Positions 27,900 to 37,781 are shown, counted from the stretch's first letter. The stretch: DNA of 64,000 bases from Shewanella aestuarii (GCF_011765625.1 NZ_CP050313.1:1112501-1176500); one strand, 5' to 3'. The notes: generated by a model not told the origin, from the sequence alone. Numbers and translations are program-made.

Positions 27900-29330
27900 A
27901 TGATGCAAATTGAACAACGAATTTTGATTGTCGGTACCCTCTCTGAACGAGTATCACGTTTGTGCTGCATTTTTGAATTCTTAGGTGAACAATGTGACAT
28001 TGTTACCCCAGAGGCATTGTTGTCGCTTGTAGAAGAGTCTCGTTACCGTGCGATTGTCATTGTGGCTGATAATCTTGCTGTAGAAAGTATCAAAAATATT
28101 GCCACCATCGCCCCATGGCAACCCATATTACTATTGGGTGCTGCAGGTGTTGAAACGTCAAATATTTTAGGCTTAATTGAAGAACCAATAAATTATCCTC
28201 AATTAACCGAGTTACTGCATTTTTGCCAAGTTTTTGGTAGAGCCAAAAAAGAACAAGTTCCTACTAGTGGTAATCAAACTAAACTGTTTCGTAGCCTGGT
28301 TGGTCGTAGTGAAGGTATTGCCAATGTGAGGCATTTGATTAACCAAGTTGCTAGTTCAGATGCTACCGTGTTGGTGTTAGGGCAGTCGGGTACTGGTAAA
28401 GAAGTGGTTGCGCGTAATATTCATTACATGTCAGAACGTCGAGATGGTCCTTTTATTCCGGTTAATTGTGGTGCTATTCCACCAGAGTTGTTAGAAAGTG
28501 AACTATTCGGTCACGAAAAAGGATCTTTTACTGGTGCTATTTCTTCGCGCAAAGGCCGCTTTGAATTAGCTGAAGGCGGAACCTTATTTCTGGATGAAAT
28601 TGGCGACATGCCATTGCAGATGCAGGTGAAACTGCTGCGTGTTCTTCAAGAACGGGTATTTGAACGTGTTGGTGGCAGTAAAACCATTCAAACGGATGTG
28701 CGTATTGTTGCTGCAACACATCGTGACTTGGAGTCGATGATTACTAAAAATGACTTCCGCGAAGATTTGTATTATCGCTTGAATGTGTTTCCAATTGAAA
28801 TGCCAGCCTTGGCTGAACGAAGCGAAGATGTTCCTCTATTACTACAAGAGCTGGTTAGCCGAGTATTTAATGAAGGCCGAGGTAAAGTGCGCTTTACCCA
28901 AAGAGCTATAGAGTCTTTAAAAGAACATGCATGGTCTGGTAATGTGCGTGAATTATCTAATTTAGTTGAACGCTTAACCATTTTGTATCCAGGCGGGTTA
29001 GTTGACGTAAATGACTTACCGCAAAAATATCGCCATATTGATGTGCCAGAATACTGTGTTGAAATCAGTGAAGAACAACAAGAACGTGATGCGTTAGCGT
29101 CTATCTTTAATGATGATGAACCTATCGATTTACCTGAAACGCGTTTTCCGACTGAGCTGCCTCCTGAGGGAGTTAACTTGAAGGACTTGTTAGCTGAGCT
29201 TGAGATTGACATGATCCGTCAGGCGCTAGAGTTACAAGATAATGTGGTTGCTCGTGCAGCTGAAATGTTAGGTATTCGCCGTACCACGTTAGTAGAAAAA
29301 ATGCGTAAGTACGGCATGAGTAAAGAATAA
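27900..29330 (+). CDS. flrA: FlrA (FleQ-like), sigma54 master flagellar activator
   Basis: Activates sigma54 promoters of the flagellar hierarchy. The 476-aa protein has an N-terminal receiver-like domain without the phospho-Asp pattern, the c-di-GMP-associated LFRSLVG motif (residues 129-135), an AAA+ domain with Walker A GQSGTGKE and Walker [12 protein letters not shown], and a C-terminal Fis-type HTH ([20 protein letters not shown]). The sigma54 loop reads GSFTGA rather than GAFTGA. Two adjacent ATGs begin the gene and the RBS is weak. A terminator follows, so flrA is monocistronic. Confidence 0.94.
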   Translation: MMQIEQRILIVGTLSERVSRLCCIFEFLGEQCDIVTPEALLSLVEESRYRAIVIVADNLAVESIKNIATIAPWQPILLLGAAGVETSNILGLIEEPINYPQLTELLHFCQVFGRAKKEQVPTSGNQTKLFRSLVGRSEGIANVRHLINQVASSDATVLVLGQSGTGKEVVARNIHYMSERRDGPFIPVNCGAIPPELLESELFGHEKGSFTGAISSRKGRFELAEGGTLFLDEIGDMPLQMQVKLLRVLQERVFERVGGSKTIQTDVRIVAATHRDLESMITKNDFREDLYYRLNVFPIEMPALAERSEDVPLLLQELVSRVFNEGRGKVRFTQRAIESLKEHAWSGNVRELSNLVERLTILYPGGLVDVNDLPQKYRHIDVPEYCVEISEEQQERDALASIFNDDEPIDLPETRFPTELPPEGVNLKDLLAELEIDMIRQALELQDNVVARAAEMLGIRRTTLVEKMRKYGMSKE

Positions 29331-29352
29331 GCATACATTTGCAATGATAATT

Positions 29353-29383
29353 AAAAAGCATACCAAATAAGGTATGCTTTTTT
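29353..29383 (+). terminator. Terminator after flrA
   Basis: AAAAAGCATACC pairs with GGTATGCTTTTT around AAATAA, followed by further T. Strong intrinsic terminator. Confidence 0.92.
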
Positions 29384-29413
29384 CGTTTAAGGCCAAAAGT
29401 GGTTTTGTTATTG

Positions 29414-29480
29414 TCTGTGTACTAGGTCATAGCCCGTGTACTTTGCCATAGTCTATGTATTTTGGCATAGCTCGTGCATT
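29414..29480. repeat. 19-bp tandem repeats in the flrB promoter region
   Basis: The block CATAG recurs at 29428, 29447 and 29466, exactly 19 bp apart, and the block (G/A)TGTA or GTGCA recurs at 29417, 29436, 29455 and 29474 with the same period. About 3.4 imperfect copies are present. The last copy is the only one that keeps both halves of a sigma54 promoter. Confidence 0.75.
29463..29478 (+). promoter_or_regulatory. sigma54 promoter of flrBC
   Basis: TGGCATAGCTCGTGCA has a perfect -24 half and a -12 half with one mismatch (GTGCA for TTGCA) at exact GG-N10-GC spacing. It is 38 nt before the flrB ATG. Confidence 0.75.
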
Positions 29481-29516
29481 AAGAGAGTTATATGTAATTC
29501 TTTTGACGGAGTCACT

Positions 29517-30725
29517 ATGTTAAATTCATGGTCAAATTCAAGGTCAAGCGCAAATAAGCAAGTTGTAACAAGTTATAATAAAACAAATTTTCAGCAATCA
29601 TCGGTATTGGCTGTAAAGCCTTCGACATTAGCTGGAACATTTGTTGCTGACAAAAATTTGACTGCGAAAAAGACACTTGAGTCGGTTTCTAAAGTGACTG
29701 AGGCTGCAAATATGTCTAATCAAATGGCCCATATTCTTCAGGCAATGCCATCCGGGGTTGTCATTCTTAATGGCGACGGTGTCGTCACACTTGCAAATCC
29801 TGTTGCAGCTGAATTATTAGGTCGTCCATTACAAGGTTTACGTTGGTTAGACATTATTCATCGTGCTTTTTCCCCGCAAGATGATGATGGCCACGAGGTT
29901 TCGTTAAAAAATGGTCGTCGCGTGAAGCTTGCCATTACGCCGCTATCCCCAGAGCCGGGCCAATTAATTGTATTGACTGATTTAACTGAAACCCGTTTAC
30001 TACAAAAGAACTTATCACATTTACAACGTTTATCTGCGCTAGGCAAAATGGTCGCCACATTGGCACATCAAATCCGCACTCCTTTATCGGCCGCGTTACT
30101 TTATGCTTCAAACTTGGGGAGCACAAAGTTAGCTGAGCCCGCCAAAGCACGTTTTCAGTCTAAATTAGTTGATCGTTTAAATGAGCTAGAAAGACAAGTT
30201 AATGACATGCTGTTAATGGCCAAAGGCCGTCAAGATAGTATGGCTGAAACGGTATCCTTTAATGAGATTATTGATACTGTGATGGCCAATTGTGAAGTGA
30301 TCGCTCAGAAGAAAAATTGTGAAATCTACAGTGAATCAAGCACCGAGGCGAGCATCATGGCTAACAGCAATGCGCTTAGTTCAGCCATTAATAATTTGGT
30401 AATGAACAGCATAGAAGCTGGAGCGAGCAAAATTAGAATTAGTGCTGTTCAACAAGATAACCAAGTGTTTTTGGATGTTATTGATAATGGCAAAGGCTTA
30501 GAACCGCAAATGCAGCAACAAGTGTTAGAGCCATTTTTTACCACAAAATCCCAAGGTACAGGCTTAGGGTTGGCGGTAGTGCAGTCAGTGGTTCGTAATC
30601 ATGGCGGGCAAATTCAGTTATCTTGCAAACCCAATATGGGTTGCCAAGTCAGACTAACATTTCCTTTGAGTCATCAAGTTTCACCACAAGATGAGCAGGT
30701 AAAGCAGGAGGTCAATCATGGCTGA
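29517..30725 (+). CDS. flrB: FlrB, sensor histidine kinase of the flagellar cascade
   Basis: Phosphorylates FlrC. The 402-aa protein is predicted cytoplasmic: no transmembrane segment, a PAS domain (about residues 70-155; AMPSGVVILNGDGVVTLANP), the dimerisation H-box with His184 in ATLAHQIRTPLSA, and an HATPase domain with NNLVMNSIEAGA, DNGKGLE and GTGLGLAVV. ATG 29517 has GACGGAG upstream; a longer in-frame start at 29436 would lie within the promoter repeats and is rejected. Overlaps flrC by 8 nt. Confidence 0.94.
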   Translation: MLNSWSNSRSSANKQVVTSYNKTNFQQSSVLAVKPSTLAGTFVADKNLTAKKTLESVSKVTEAANMSNQMAHILQAMPSGVVILNGDGVVTLANPVAAELLGRPLQGLRWLDIIHRAFSPQDDDGHEVSLKNGRRVKLAITPLSPEPGQLIVLTDLTETRLLQKNLSHLQRLSALGKMVATLAHQIRTPLSAALLYASNLGSTKLAEPAKARFQSKLVDRLNELERQVNDMLLMAKGRQDSMAETVSFNEIIDTVMANCEVIAQKKNCEIYSESSTEASIMANSNALSSAINNLVMNSIEAGASKIRISAVQQDNQVFLDVIDNGKGLEPQMQQQVLEPFFTTKSQGTGLGLAVVQSVVRNHGGQIQLSCKPNMGCQVRLTFPLSHQVSPQDEQVKQEVNHG

Positions 30726-32064
30726 AGCAAAAATATTGTTGGTCGAGGATGATGCCGACTTGCGTGAGGCTTTATTAGATACCTTGCTGTTAGCACAATA
30801 TGATTGTGTTGATGTTAGTAGTGCTGAGGAGGCCATTATTGCCCTTAAAGCCAATGACTTTGATATGGTTATCAGTGACGTGCAGATGGAAGGGATTGGG
30901 GGGTTAGGTTTACTTCATTACCTTCAACAAGCCTTACCTAAAATGCCGCTATTATTAATGACGGCTTACGCTACGATTGATAGTGCGGTCAGCGCGATTA
31001 AATTAGGTGCGGTTGATTATTTGGCGAAACCGTTTGCGCCAGAAGTGTTGCTTAATCAAGTGTCGCGCTATTTGCCGCAGAAAAATAATACCGACCAACC
31101 TATTGTCGAAGATGAAAAAAGTATTGCTTTATTAGGACTTGCTCAGCGCGTAGCAATGTCGGATGCATCAGTGATGATCATGGGGCCCAGTGGTTCGGGT
31201 AAGGAAGTATTAGCAAGGTATATTCATCAACATAGCTCTCGCGCTGATGCACCATTTATTGCGATAAACTGCGCCGCCATTCCTGAGAACATGTTAGAAG
31301 CAACCTTATTTGGTTACGAGAAGGGCGCATTTACTGGCGCTTACCAAGCTTGCCCTGGCAAATTTGAACAGGCACAAGGCGGTACGCTGCTGCTAGATGA
31401 AATTTCTGAAATGGAACTTGGTTTACAAGCTAAGTTATTGCGTGTGTTGCAAGAGCGTGAAGTTGAGCGCTTAGGAGGCCGCAAAACAATTAAATTGGAT
31501 GTGCGCGTATTGGCAACCTCCAATCGTGACCTTAAAGCAATGGCTACATCTGGTGGCTTTAGGGAAGATTTATACTACCGAATTAATGTGTTTCCATTAA
31601 CTTGGCCAGCCTTAAACCAACGCCCTGCTGATATTTTACCGCTAGCAAAGCATTTACTTGTAAAACATGCCAAAGCTTTCAATATTCAACCTGTGCCCGC
31701 TTTAGATGAAGCCGCAGCCCGCAAGCTATTAAGTTATCGTTGGCCGGGGAATGTGCGTGAACTAGATAATGTTATCCAACGAGCGCTAATTTTAAATACA
31801 GCAGAAAAAATTGGTGTGAAAGATATTATCATTGATGCCAGCGATGTTTCATTGCAGGCAGATGCTGAAATCAGTGAGAAGCCAACAGAACTTGAAGGGT
31901 TAGGTGGAGAGTTACAAGCTCAAGAGCATGTGATTATTTTGGAAACCCTAAATCAATGTAAAGGTAGCCGAAAGTTAGTGGCAGAAAAACTTGGTATTAG
32001 TGCCAGAACCCTGCGATATAAAATGGCTAAAATGCGCGATATGGGAATTCAATTACCTGCATAA
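30718..32064 (+). CDS. flrC: FlrC, sigma54-dependent response regulator
   Basis: Activates class III hook, basal-body and flagellin genes after phosphorylation by FlrB. The 448-aa protein has a receiver domain with acidic residues at 10-12 and phospho-Asp54 (VISDVQME), an AAA+ domain with Walker A GPSGSGKE, an intact GAFTGA loop and Walker B GGTLLLDEISE, and a C-terminal Fis-type HTH (GSRKLVAEKLGISARTLRYK). AGGAGG precedes the ATG. The transcript ends at a hairpin. Confidence 0.95.
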   Translation: MAEAKILLVEDDADLREALLDTLLLAQYDCVDVSSAEEAIIALKANDFDMVISDVQMEGIGGLGLLHYLQQALPKMPLLLMTAYATIDSAVSAIKLGAVDYLAKPFAPEVLLNQVSRYLPQKNNTDQPIVEDEKSIALLGLAQRVAMSDASVMIMGPSGSGKEVLARYIHQHSSRADAPFIAINCAAIPENMLEATLFGYEKGAFTGAYQACPGKFEQAQGGTLLLDEISEMELGLQAKLLRVLQEREVERLGGRKTIKLDVRVLATSNRDLKAMATSGGFREDLYYRINVFPLTWPALNQRPADILPLAKHLLVKHAKAFNIQPVPALDEAAARKLLSYRWPGNVRELDNVIQRALILNTAEKIGVKDIIIDASDVSLQADAEISEKPTELEGLGGELQAQEHVIILETLNQCKGSRKLVAEKLGISARTLRYKMAKMRDMGIQLPA

Positions 32065-32106
32065 CCTTTCTATTAAAAAATTGTATTTAATTTAATCGCT
32101 TAATCC

Positions 32107-32134
32107 AAAAGCTATCTTATTTAAGGTAGCTTTT
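32107..32134 (+). terminator. Terminator after flrC
   Basis: AAAAGCTATCTT pairs with AAGGTAGCTTTT (one G-T pair) over a four-base loop; the T-run is the stem end only. Confidence 0.72.
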
Positions 32135-32151
32135 GGCTTTTCTATTGATAT

Positions 32152-32167
32152 TGGCATTCAACTTGCT
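32152..32167 (+). promoter_or_regulatory. sigma54 promoter of fliEFGHIJ
   Basis: TGGCATTCAACTTGCT is a full -24/-12 match with exact spacing, 57 nt before the fliE ATG. Confidence 0.9.
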
Positions 32168-32223
32168 TTAACCCTGTATCAGTGTCAAGTTTCGTCAAAT
32201 ATTCGACGGCAGGGAGTTTCACC

Positions 32224-32562
32224 ATGCAGATTAACGCCAATCCATTACTACAAGAAATGCAGTCTCTTCGTGGAGAAATCGCACCTTCTGTGGGTAGCAT
32301 TCGCCCCAACTTAACTCAACAGGTCAATAATACCGCTGGGTCTGACTTTGGTCAGTTACTTTCACAGGCTGTAGGGCATGTCAGTGGTTTGCAGCAAACC
32401 TCCTCAAACTTGGCAACTCGACTCGACATGGGTGATACCACTGTGACCTTATCTGACACAGTGATTGCCCGTGAAAAATCAGGCGTAGCATTTGAAGCCA
32501 CGGTGCAAGTACGTAATAAGCTTGTTGAAGCATATAAAGAAATTATGAGCATGCCAGTTTAG
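32224..32562 (+). CDS. fliE: FliE, MS-ring/rod adaptor
   Basis: Joins the MS ring to the rod. The 112-aa protein starts MQINANPLLQEMQSLRGEIA, and ends with ALSDTVI-like LSDTVIAREKSGVAFEATVQ and VRNKLVEAYKEIMSMPV, the conserved FliE end. ATG 32224 has GGGAG upstream; a longer in-frame form from 32182 would begin within the leader. Length matches FliE. Confidence 0.94.
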   Translation: MQINANPLLQEMQSLRGEIAPSVGSIRPNLTQQVNNTAGSDFGQLLSQAVGHVSGLQQTSSNLATRLDMGDTTVTLSDTVIAREKSGVAFEATVQVRNKLVEAYKEIMSMPV

Positions 32563-32605
32563 TGCAGTCATAAGTGATTAAGAATAAAGAAAGTAGGGGC
32601 ATATT

Positions 32606-34297
32606 GTGAGCACAGACATAATGGTAGGTTCAGATACTACAGCAGACGCTGGTTTGAGCCAGGAGAATAAATCTGGCTTGCTCGGCAGTGTTGGCGGCGC
32701 AGATATGATGCGACAAGTCACCATGATTTTGGCGTTAGCAGTGTGTTTGGCGCTAGCGGTCTTTATTATGATGTGGGCGCAAGAGCCTGAATATCGTCCA
32801 TTAGGTAAAATGGAAACCGCTGAGATGATCCAAGTACTCGATGTACTTGATAAAAATCAGATTAAATATCAAATTCAAGTTGATGTGGTTAAAGTACCTG
32901 AAGATAAGTACCAAGACGTAAAATTACTATTAAGCCGAGCAGGGGTTGAAAGCTCATCGCAAACCAATGATTACTTGAGCAAAGACAGTGGTTTTGGCGT
33001 TAGTCAACGTATGGAGCAAGCACGTTTAAAGCACAGTCAAGAGCTGAATATTGCCCGAGTGATTGAAGAATTAAAAAGCATTAGTCGTGCAAAGGTTATT
33101 TTGGCTTTGCCAAAAGAGAATGTATTTGCGCGTAATAAATCACAACCTAGCGCTACCGTGGTAGTGAGTCTTCGTCGAGGCGGTTTAGGTCAAGAAGAAA
33201 TTGATTCTATTGTTGATATTGTTGCTTCAGCCGTACAAGGTTTGGAGCCTTCTCGAGTAACGGTAACGGATTCTAATGGTCGATTGCTTAATTCTGGTAG
33301 TCAAGATGGCGCATCTGCTAGAGCACGTCGTGAGCTGGAAATCGTTCAGCAGAAAGAAGCCGAATACCGCAGAAAAATTGATGCAATTTTAATGCCCATT
33401 CTAGGACCTGAAAATTACACATCGCAAGTTGATGTTAATATGGACTTTACCGCCATAGAGCAAACGGCAAAACGCTTTTCGCCTGATCTGCCAGCGGTGC
33501 GTAGTGAAATGACCGTTGAACGCAATACAAGTGGCGGAACAGTAGGTGGCATCCCAGGTGCGCTGTCAAACCAACCGCCGATGGAATCTGATATTCCGCA
33601 AGAGGCTGGCAATGGTGCTTCAGAATCAACTAAATCTGCAGATACCTTCCGAGAAGCCACTCGTAACTTTGAATTAGATACCACCATTAGTCATACTCGT
33701 CAGCAAGTAGGGGTCGTGCGCAGAGTGAGTGTATCGGTTGCCGTCGATTTTAAACCAGGACAAGTGAGTGAAGACGGTCAAGTTAGTCGCGTCCCTCGAA
33801 CAGAGCAAGAGTTAACTAATATTCGTCGTTTGCTTGAAGGCGCGGTTGGCTTTAGTAGTCAACGTGGTGATGCGCTAGAGGTAGTAACAGTTCCGTTTAT
33901 GGATCAGTTAATGGAAGTCTTGCCAGAGCCAGATATGTGGGAACAGCCTTGGTTTTGGCGAGCGGTTAAACTTGTATTAGGTGCAGCAGTGATTTTGGTA
34001 CTGATCCTTGCGGTTGTTCGTCCGATGTTAAAGCGCCTGATTAACCCCGATGGTGTTAATATGCCTGAAGAGGCAAGATTAGGGCATGAACTTGCTGAAA
34101 TTGAAGATCAATATGCTGCAGATACCTTAGGTATGTTGAACTCCAGAGAGGAATACAGTTATGCTGACGATGGTTCAATACTGATCCCTAATTTGCATAA
34201 AGATGATGATATGATTAAGGCGATCCGCGCACTTGTGGCAAATGAACCTGAATTATCCACTCAAGTAGTTAAAAACTGGTTACAAGACAATGGCTGA
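32606..34297 (+). CDS. fliF: FliF, MS-ring protein
   Basis: Inner-membrane ring on which the motor is built. The 563-aa protein has a first TM segment at about residues 38-57 (VTMILALAVCLALAVFIMMW), the YscJ/FliF ring domains (SSQTNDYLSKDSGFGVSQ, RAKVILALPKENVFARNK), a large periplasmic region, a second TM (about 450-470), and a cytoplasmic C-terminal tail that binds FliG (IRALVANEPELSTQVVKNWL). It starts with GTG after AGGGG. Overlaps fliG by 8 nt. Confidence 0.95.
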   Translation: MSTDIMVGSDTTADAGLSQENKSGLLGSVGGADMMRQVTMILALAVCLALAVFIMMWAQEPEYRPLGKMETAEMIQVLDVLDKNQIKYQIQVDVVKVPEDKYQDVKLLLSRAGVESSSQTNDYLSKDSGFGVSQRMEQARLKHSQELNIARVIEELKSISRAKVILALPKENVFARNKSQPSATVVVSLRRGGLGQEEIDSIVDIVASAVQGLEPSRVTVTDSNGRLLNSGSQDGASARARRELEIVQQKEAEYRRKIDAILMPILGPENYTSQVDVNMDFTAIEQTAKRFSPDLPAVRSEMTVERNTSGGTVGGIPGALSNQPPMESDIPQEAGNGASESTKSADTFREATRNFELDTTISHTRQQVGVVRRVSVSVAVDFKPGQVSEDGQVSRVPRTEQELTNIRRLLEGAVGFSSQRGDALEVVTVPFMDQLMEVLPEPDMWEQPWFWRAVKLVLGAAVILVLILAVVRPMLKRLINPDGVNMPEEARLGHELAEIEDQYAADTLGMLNSREEYSYADDGSILIPNLHKDDDMIKAIRALVANEPELSTQVVKNWLQDNG

Positions 34298-35336
34298 TGA
34301 TAAAAACCTAGAAAAAGTTGAAAAAGGCGCTTTTGACCCTAACTCGTTAACTGGGGTTGAAAAAACAGCCATCTTGTTGCTGAGTTTAAGTGAAGCGGAT
34401 GCTGCGTCAATTTTAAAGCACCTCGAACCTAAACAAGTACAAAAAGTGGGCATGGCTATGGCGGCAATGGAAGACTTTGGTCAAGAAAAAGTCATTGGCG
34501 TTCATAAGCTGTTTTTAGATGAGATTCAAAAGTTTTCATCGATTGGTTTTAACAGTGAAGAGTTCGTTCGCAAAGCCTTAACTGCGGCCTTGGGTGAAGA
34601 TAAAGCCGGTAATTTGATCGAACAAATTATCATGGGCAGTGGTGCTAAAGGCCTAGATTCATTGAAATGGATGGATGCGCGTCAAGTAGCCACCATTATC
34701 CAAAACGAGCATCCACAAATTCAAACGATTGTCTTGTCGTATTTAGAGCCAGATCAAGCGGCAGAGATATTTAGTCAATTTCCTGAAAACACCCGCTTAG
34801 ATTTAATGATGCGGATTGCCAACTTAGAAGAAGTTCAACCTGCGGCATTGCAAGAGTTGAACGATATTATGGAGAAACAGTTTGCGGGTCAAGGTGGAGC
34901 TCAAGCTGCGAAAATGGGCGGTCTAAAAGCGGCTGCTAACATCATGAACTACTTAGATACAGGCGTTGAAAGTCAGATCATGGAAACCATGCGTGAATCA
35001 GATGAAGAAATGGCTCAGCAAATTCAAGATTTAATGTTTGTGTTTGAAAACCTTATCGATGTGGATGATCGAGGTATTCAAGCGTTACTGCGTGAAATCC
35101 AACAAGATGTGCTCATGAAAGCCCTAAAAGGGGCCGATGAAGCCCTTAAAGAAAAAATATTGGGTAACATGTCTAAGCGTGCCGCTGAATTGCTTCGAGA
35201 TGATTTGGAAGCAATGGGACCTATTCGTATTAGTGAAGTAGAAGTGGCACAAAAAGAGATTTTATCTATCGCAAGACGCTTGTCTGACAGTGGTGAAATT
35301 ATGCTGGGCGGTGGTGGTGGTGAAGAGTTCTTGTAG
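34290..35336 (+). CDS. fliG: FliG, rotor switch protein
   Basis: Torque-generating C-ring protein. The 348-aa protein has the N-terminal FliF-binding domain (LTGVEKTAILLLSLSEADAA), the middle EHPQIQTIVLSYL (EHPQ motif) and the C-terminal domain with LMFVFENLIDVDDRGIQALL and the charged torque helix (ALKGADEALKEKILGNMSKR). It ends with a Gly-rich tail. Length is slightly above E. coli FliG. Confidence 0.96.
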   Translation: MADDKNLEKVEKGAFDPNSLTGVEKTAILLLSLSEADAASILKHLEPKQVQKVGMAMAAMEDFGQEKVIGVHKLFLDEIQKFSSIGFNSEEFVRKALTAALGEDKAGNLIEQIIMGSGAKGLDSLKWMDARQVATIIQNEHPQIQTIVLSYLEPDQAAEIFSQFPENTRLDLMMRIANLEEVQPAALQELNDIMEKQFAGQGGAQAAKMGGLKAAANIMNYLDTGVESQIMETMRESDEEMAQQIQDLMFVFENLIDVDDRGIQALLREIQQDVLMKALKGADEALKEKILGNMSKRAAELLRDDLEAMGPIRISEVEVAQKEILSIARRLSDSGEIMLGGGGGEEFL

Positions 35337-35402
35337 TACTGATTTGCTTTTGGCTTATTAGATAAACCTGCGAGTTACATAAAATGAGACTGATGACTAA
35401 CT

Positions 35403-36473
35403 ATGACTACCTTAAAACATACCAATAAAGTATTAAGTGCTGAGGATGAGCATGAGTTCAGTCATTGGCAATTACCAGACGTGACCGAGGATAAAAGCCA
35501 AAGCCCATCTAATTTTTTTGGCCACAAGGCTCAAGCTTATCATGCTAGCGAACCCGCTGAAGAAGCTGTTCCAAGTATGCCAACCATGTCGCAACTTGAA
35601 GATATCCGCGCCGCTGCTGAGCAAGAAGGTTTTGAGCAAGGGAAGCAAGAAGGTTTGCAGCAGGGGCTTGAACAAGGCCGGTTAGATGGTTTAGCTCAAG
35701 GGCACAGCGAAGGATTTGCTCAGGGAGAGCAGCAAGGCTACGAAGCCGGATTAGCAAAAGCCAATGCTATGATTGCGCAATTTACTCAGCTTATTAAGCA
35801 TTTTGAGCAACCTTTGTCAGTCTTAGATGCTGAAGTTGAAGCGGAAATACTCGCAATGACACTCACACTAGCCAAAGGTGTTATTCAGCAAGAGTTAACT
35901 CAAAACCCACAACATATTGCCACTATTATTCGTAAAGGGATCGATGCCCTGCCTTTAAAAGAGCAAGTGGTGAAACTACGCTTACATCCAGATGATGTTA
36001 AAGTAGTGGAAGAGCTTTACGGTGAAGCACAATTAGCCAAAAATGATTGGCATCTGGAAAGCGATCCCAGTTTAGTTGTGGGTGATGTGTATATTGAAAG
36101 TTTACGTTCTACTGTCGACTTACGAGTTTCTAATCGGGTAGAACAAGTATTTTCAGCCCTTGATGCTCAGTCTGAACAATTGAGTCGGCAAGTTCATCAT
36201 ACAAAAACGGCTAATAGCCAGTATCAAACCCTCGCGGTGGATGATTTGACTGAGGCAAGGCAGCAACTCAATCAGCAAACCCAAAACTCTCTACCTAATC
36301 AACAAACATTAGTTGAAAATGACCTTCCGGAATCTGTTGCCGAATCGAATTTAGCTGAAAGTGACCCAAATGAAGCGACACAATCCCAGCTTAGCTCACA
36401 ACAATCGCAAGCACATAAAGGGCTAGAGCAAGGTGAGGCCGATGACAAACCGTCAACATCTACTGCTGAATAA
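35403..36473 (+). CDS. fliH: FliH, export ATPase regulator with long tail
   Basis: Stator-like regulator of FliI at the export gate. The 356-aa protein has a variable N-terminus, a run of GxxxG-type repeats at residues 76-116 ([18 protein letters not shown]), the conserved C-domain at about 120-255 ([36 protein letters not shown]) and then about 100 extra residues rich in Gln, Ser, Asn and Glu. The tail is not part of the family core. The 3' end overlaps the fliI start by 32 nt. Confidence 0.92.
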   Translation: MTTLKHTNKVLSAEDEHEFSHWQLPDVTEDKSQSPSNFFGHKAQAYHASEPAEEAVPSMPTMSQLEDIRAAAEQEGFEQGKQEGLQQGLEQGRLDGLAQGHSEGFAQGEQQGYEAGLAKANAMIAQFTQLIKHFEQPLSVLDAEVEAEILAMTLTLAKGVIQQELTQNPQHIATIIRKGIDALPLKEQVVKLRLHPDDVKVVEELYGEAQLAKNDWHLESDPSLVVGDVYIESLRSTVDLRVSNRVEQVFSALDAQSEQLSRQVHHTKTANSQYQTLAVDDLTEARQQLNQQTQNSLPNQQTLVENDLPESVAESNLAESDPNEATQSQLSSQQSQAHKGLEQGEADDKPSTSTAE

Positions 36474-37781
36474 ACTAAAAGCGCATCACCAACATGTGTC
36501 GCCACTTAGACCAATAGCCAGTGGCCAATTGGTGCGTGTGGTTGGGTTAACTCTTGAAGCAACAGGTTGCCGAGCTCCCGTGGGCAGCTTATGCTCGATT
36601 GAAACCATGGCTGGTGAGTTGGTTGCTGAAGTGGTGGGTTTTGATGACAAATTATTATATTTGATGCCGGTAGAAGAGTTGCGCGGCGTGTTGCCCGGTG
36701 CAAGGGTGCAACCGTTAGGTGAGCAGAATGGCTTAAATGTAGGGTTAAGTTTGCTTGGCAGAGTGCTGGACGGTAGTGGTCAACCGCTTGATGGCCTTGG
36801 ACCATTAAATACCAATGAGCAAGCATCGAGGCATCCACCCTATATCAATCCTCTCTCACGTAGAGCTATTACTGAGCCTTTAGATGTCGGTGTGAGGGCT
36901 ATCAACGCTATGTTAACCGTGGGCAAAGGTCAACGTATGGGATTGTTTGCTGGTTCCGGTGTGGGTAAAAGTGTGTTGTTAGGTATGATGACCCGAGGAT
37001 CGAATGCCGATGTGATTGTGGTTGGCTTAGTGGGGGAGCGTGGTCGTGAAGTTAAAGAGTTTATTGAGGAAATCTTAGGCGATGATGGCCGCGCGCGTTC
37101 GGTTGTGGTGGCAGCCCCAGCAGATACCTCGCCCCTTATGCGTTTGCGAGCCTGTGAAACCTCAACCCGTATCGCAGAATATTTTCGTGATTTGGGTTAT
37201 AACGTCTTGTTATTAATGGACAGTTTAACTCGTTATGCTCAAGCTCAGCGTGAAGTTGCTTTAGCCGTTGGTGAGCCGCCAGCAACCAAAGGCTATCCCC
37301 CTCAGTATTTGCTAAATTACCTCGGTTGGTTGAGCGTGCCGGTAATGGCGGCCCAGGGCAAGGTTCAATTACCGCGTTTTATACTGTGTTAACTGAAGGT
37401 GACGATCAGCAAGACCCCATCGCGGATGCTTCACGGGCTATTCTAGATGGTCACGTTGTATTATCTCGTCGCTTAGCCGATTCAGGTCATTATCCTGCAA
37501 TTGATATCGAGCAATCGATTAGTCGTGTCGCCCCTATGGTCATTAGCGATGAGCATTTAGAGGCGATGCGCCGAGTTAAGCAAATGTATTCGCTTTATCA
37601 GCAAAATCGCGATTTGATTTCGATTGGTGCGTACTCTCAAGGAAGCGATCCGCGAATTGACAATGCCATACGTCTGCAACCTGCCATGAATGCGTTTTTG
37701 CGTCAAAATTTTAAAGAAGCCATTAGCTTTGAAAATAGCGCTATGATGATGAGTCAGATTGCCGCTCAGTGTCAGAACTAA
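36442..37781 (+). pseudogene. fliI: FliI, flagellar export ATPase, split by a one-base frameshift
   Basis: FliI powers type III flagellar export. The first frame (36442-37392) gives the N-terminal domain, Walker [15 protein letters not shown] and Walker [15 protein letters not shown], then changes at ATKGYPP into 25 unrelated residues and stops. The next frame carries [20 protein letters not shown] through the normal C-terminus at 37781. The break is in CCCCC at 37297-37301: one added C (or a -1 slip) gives [18 protein letters not shown], the exact family sequence. With it the protein is 446 aa, the usual length. No other lesion is present. ATG 36442 follows AGGTGAGG; GTG 36433 is an alternative. 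Confidence 0.93.

Noticed and set aside
29173..29361. 62-codon minus-strand frame over the flrA terminator
   Set aside because: It includes the terminator stem and the flrA end; no RBS or family resemblance.
37297..37302. Programmed -1 frameshift as the leading explanation for fliI
   Set aside because: A run of five C is not a known efficient slippery site and there is no clear downstream stimulator; kept only as an alternative to sequence error or mutation.
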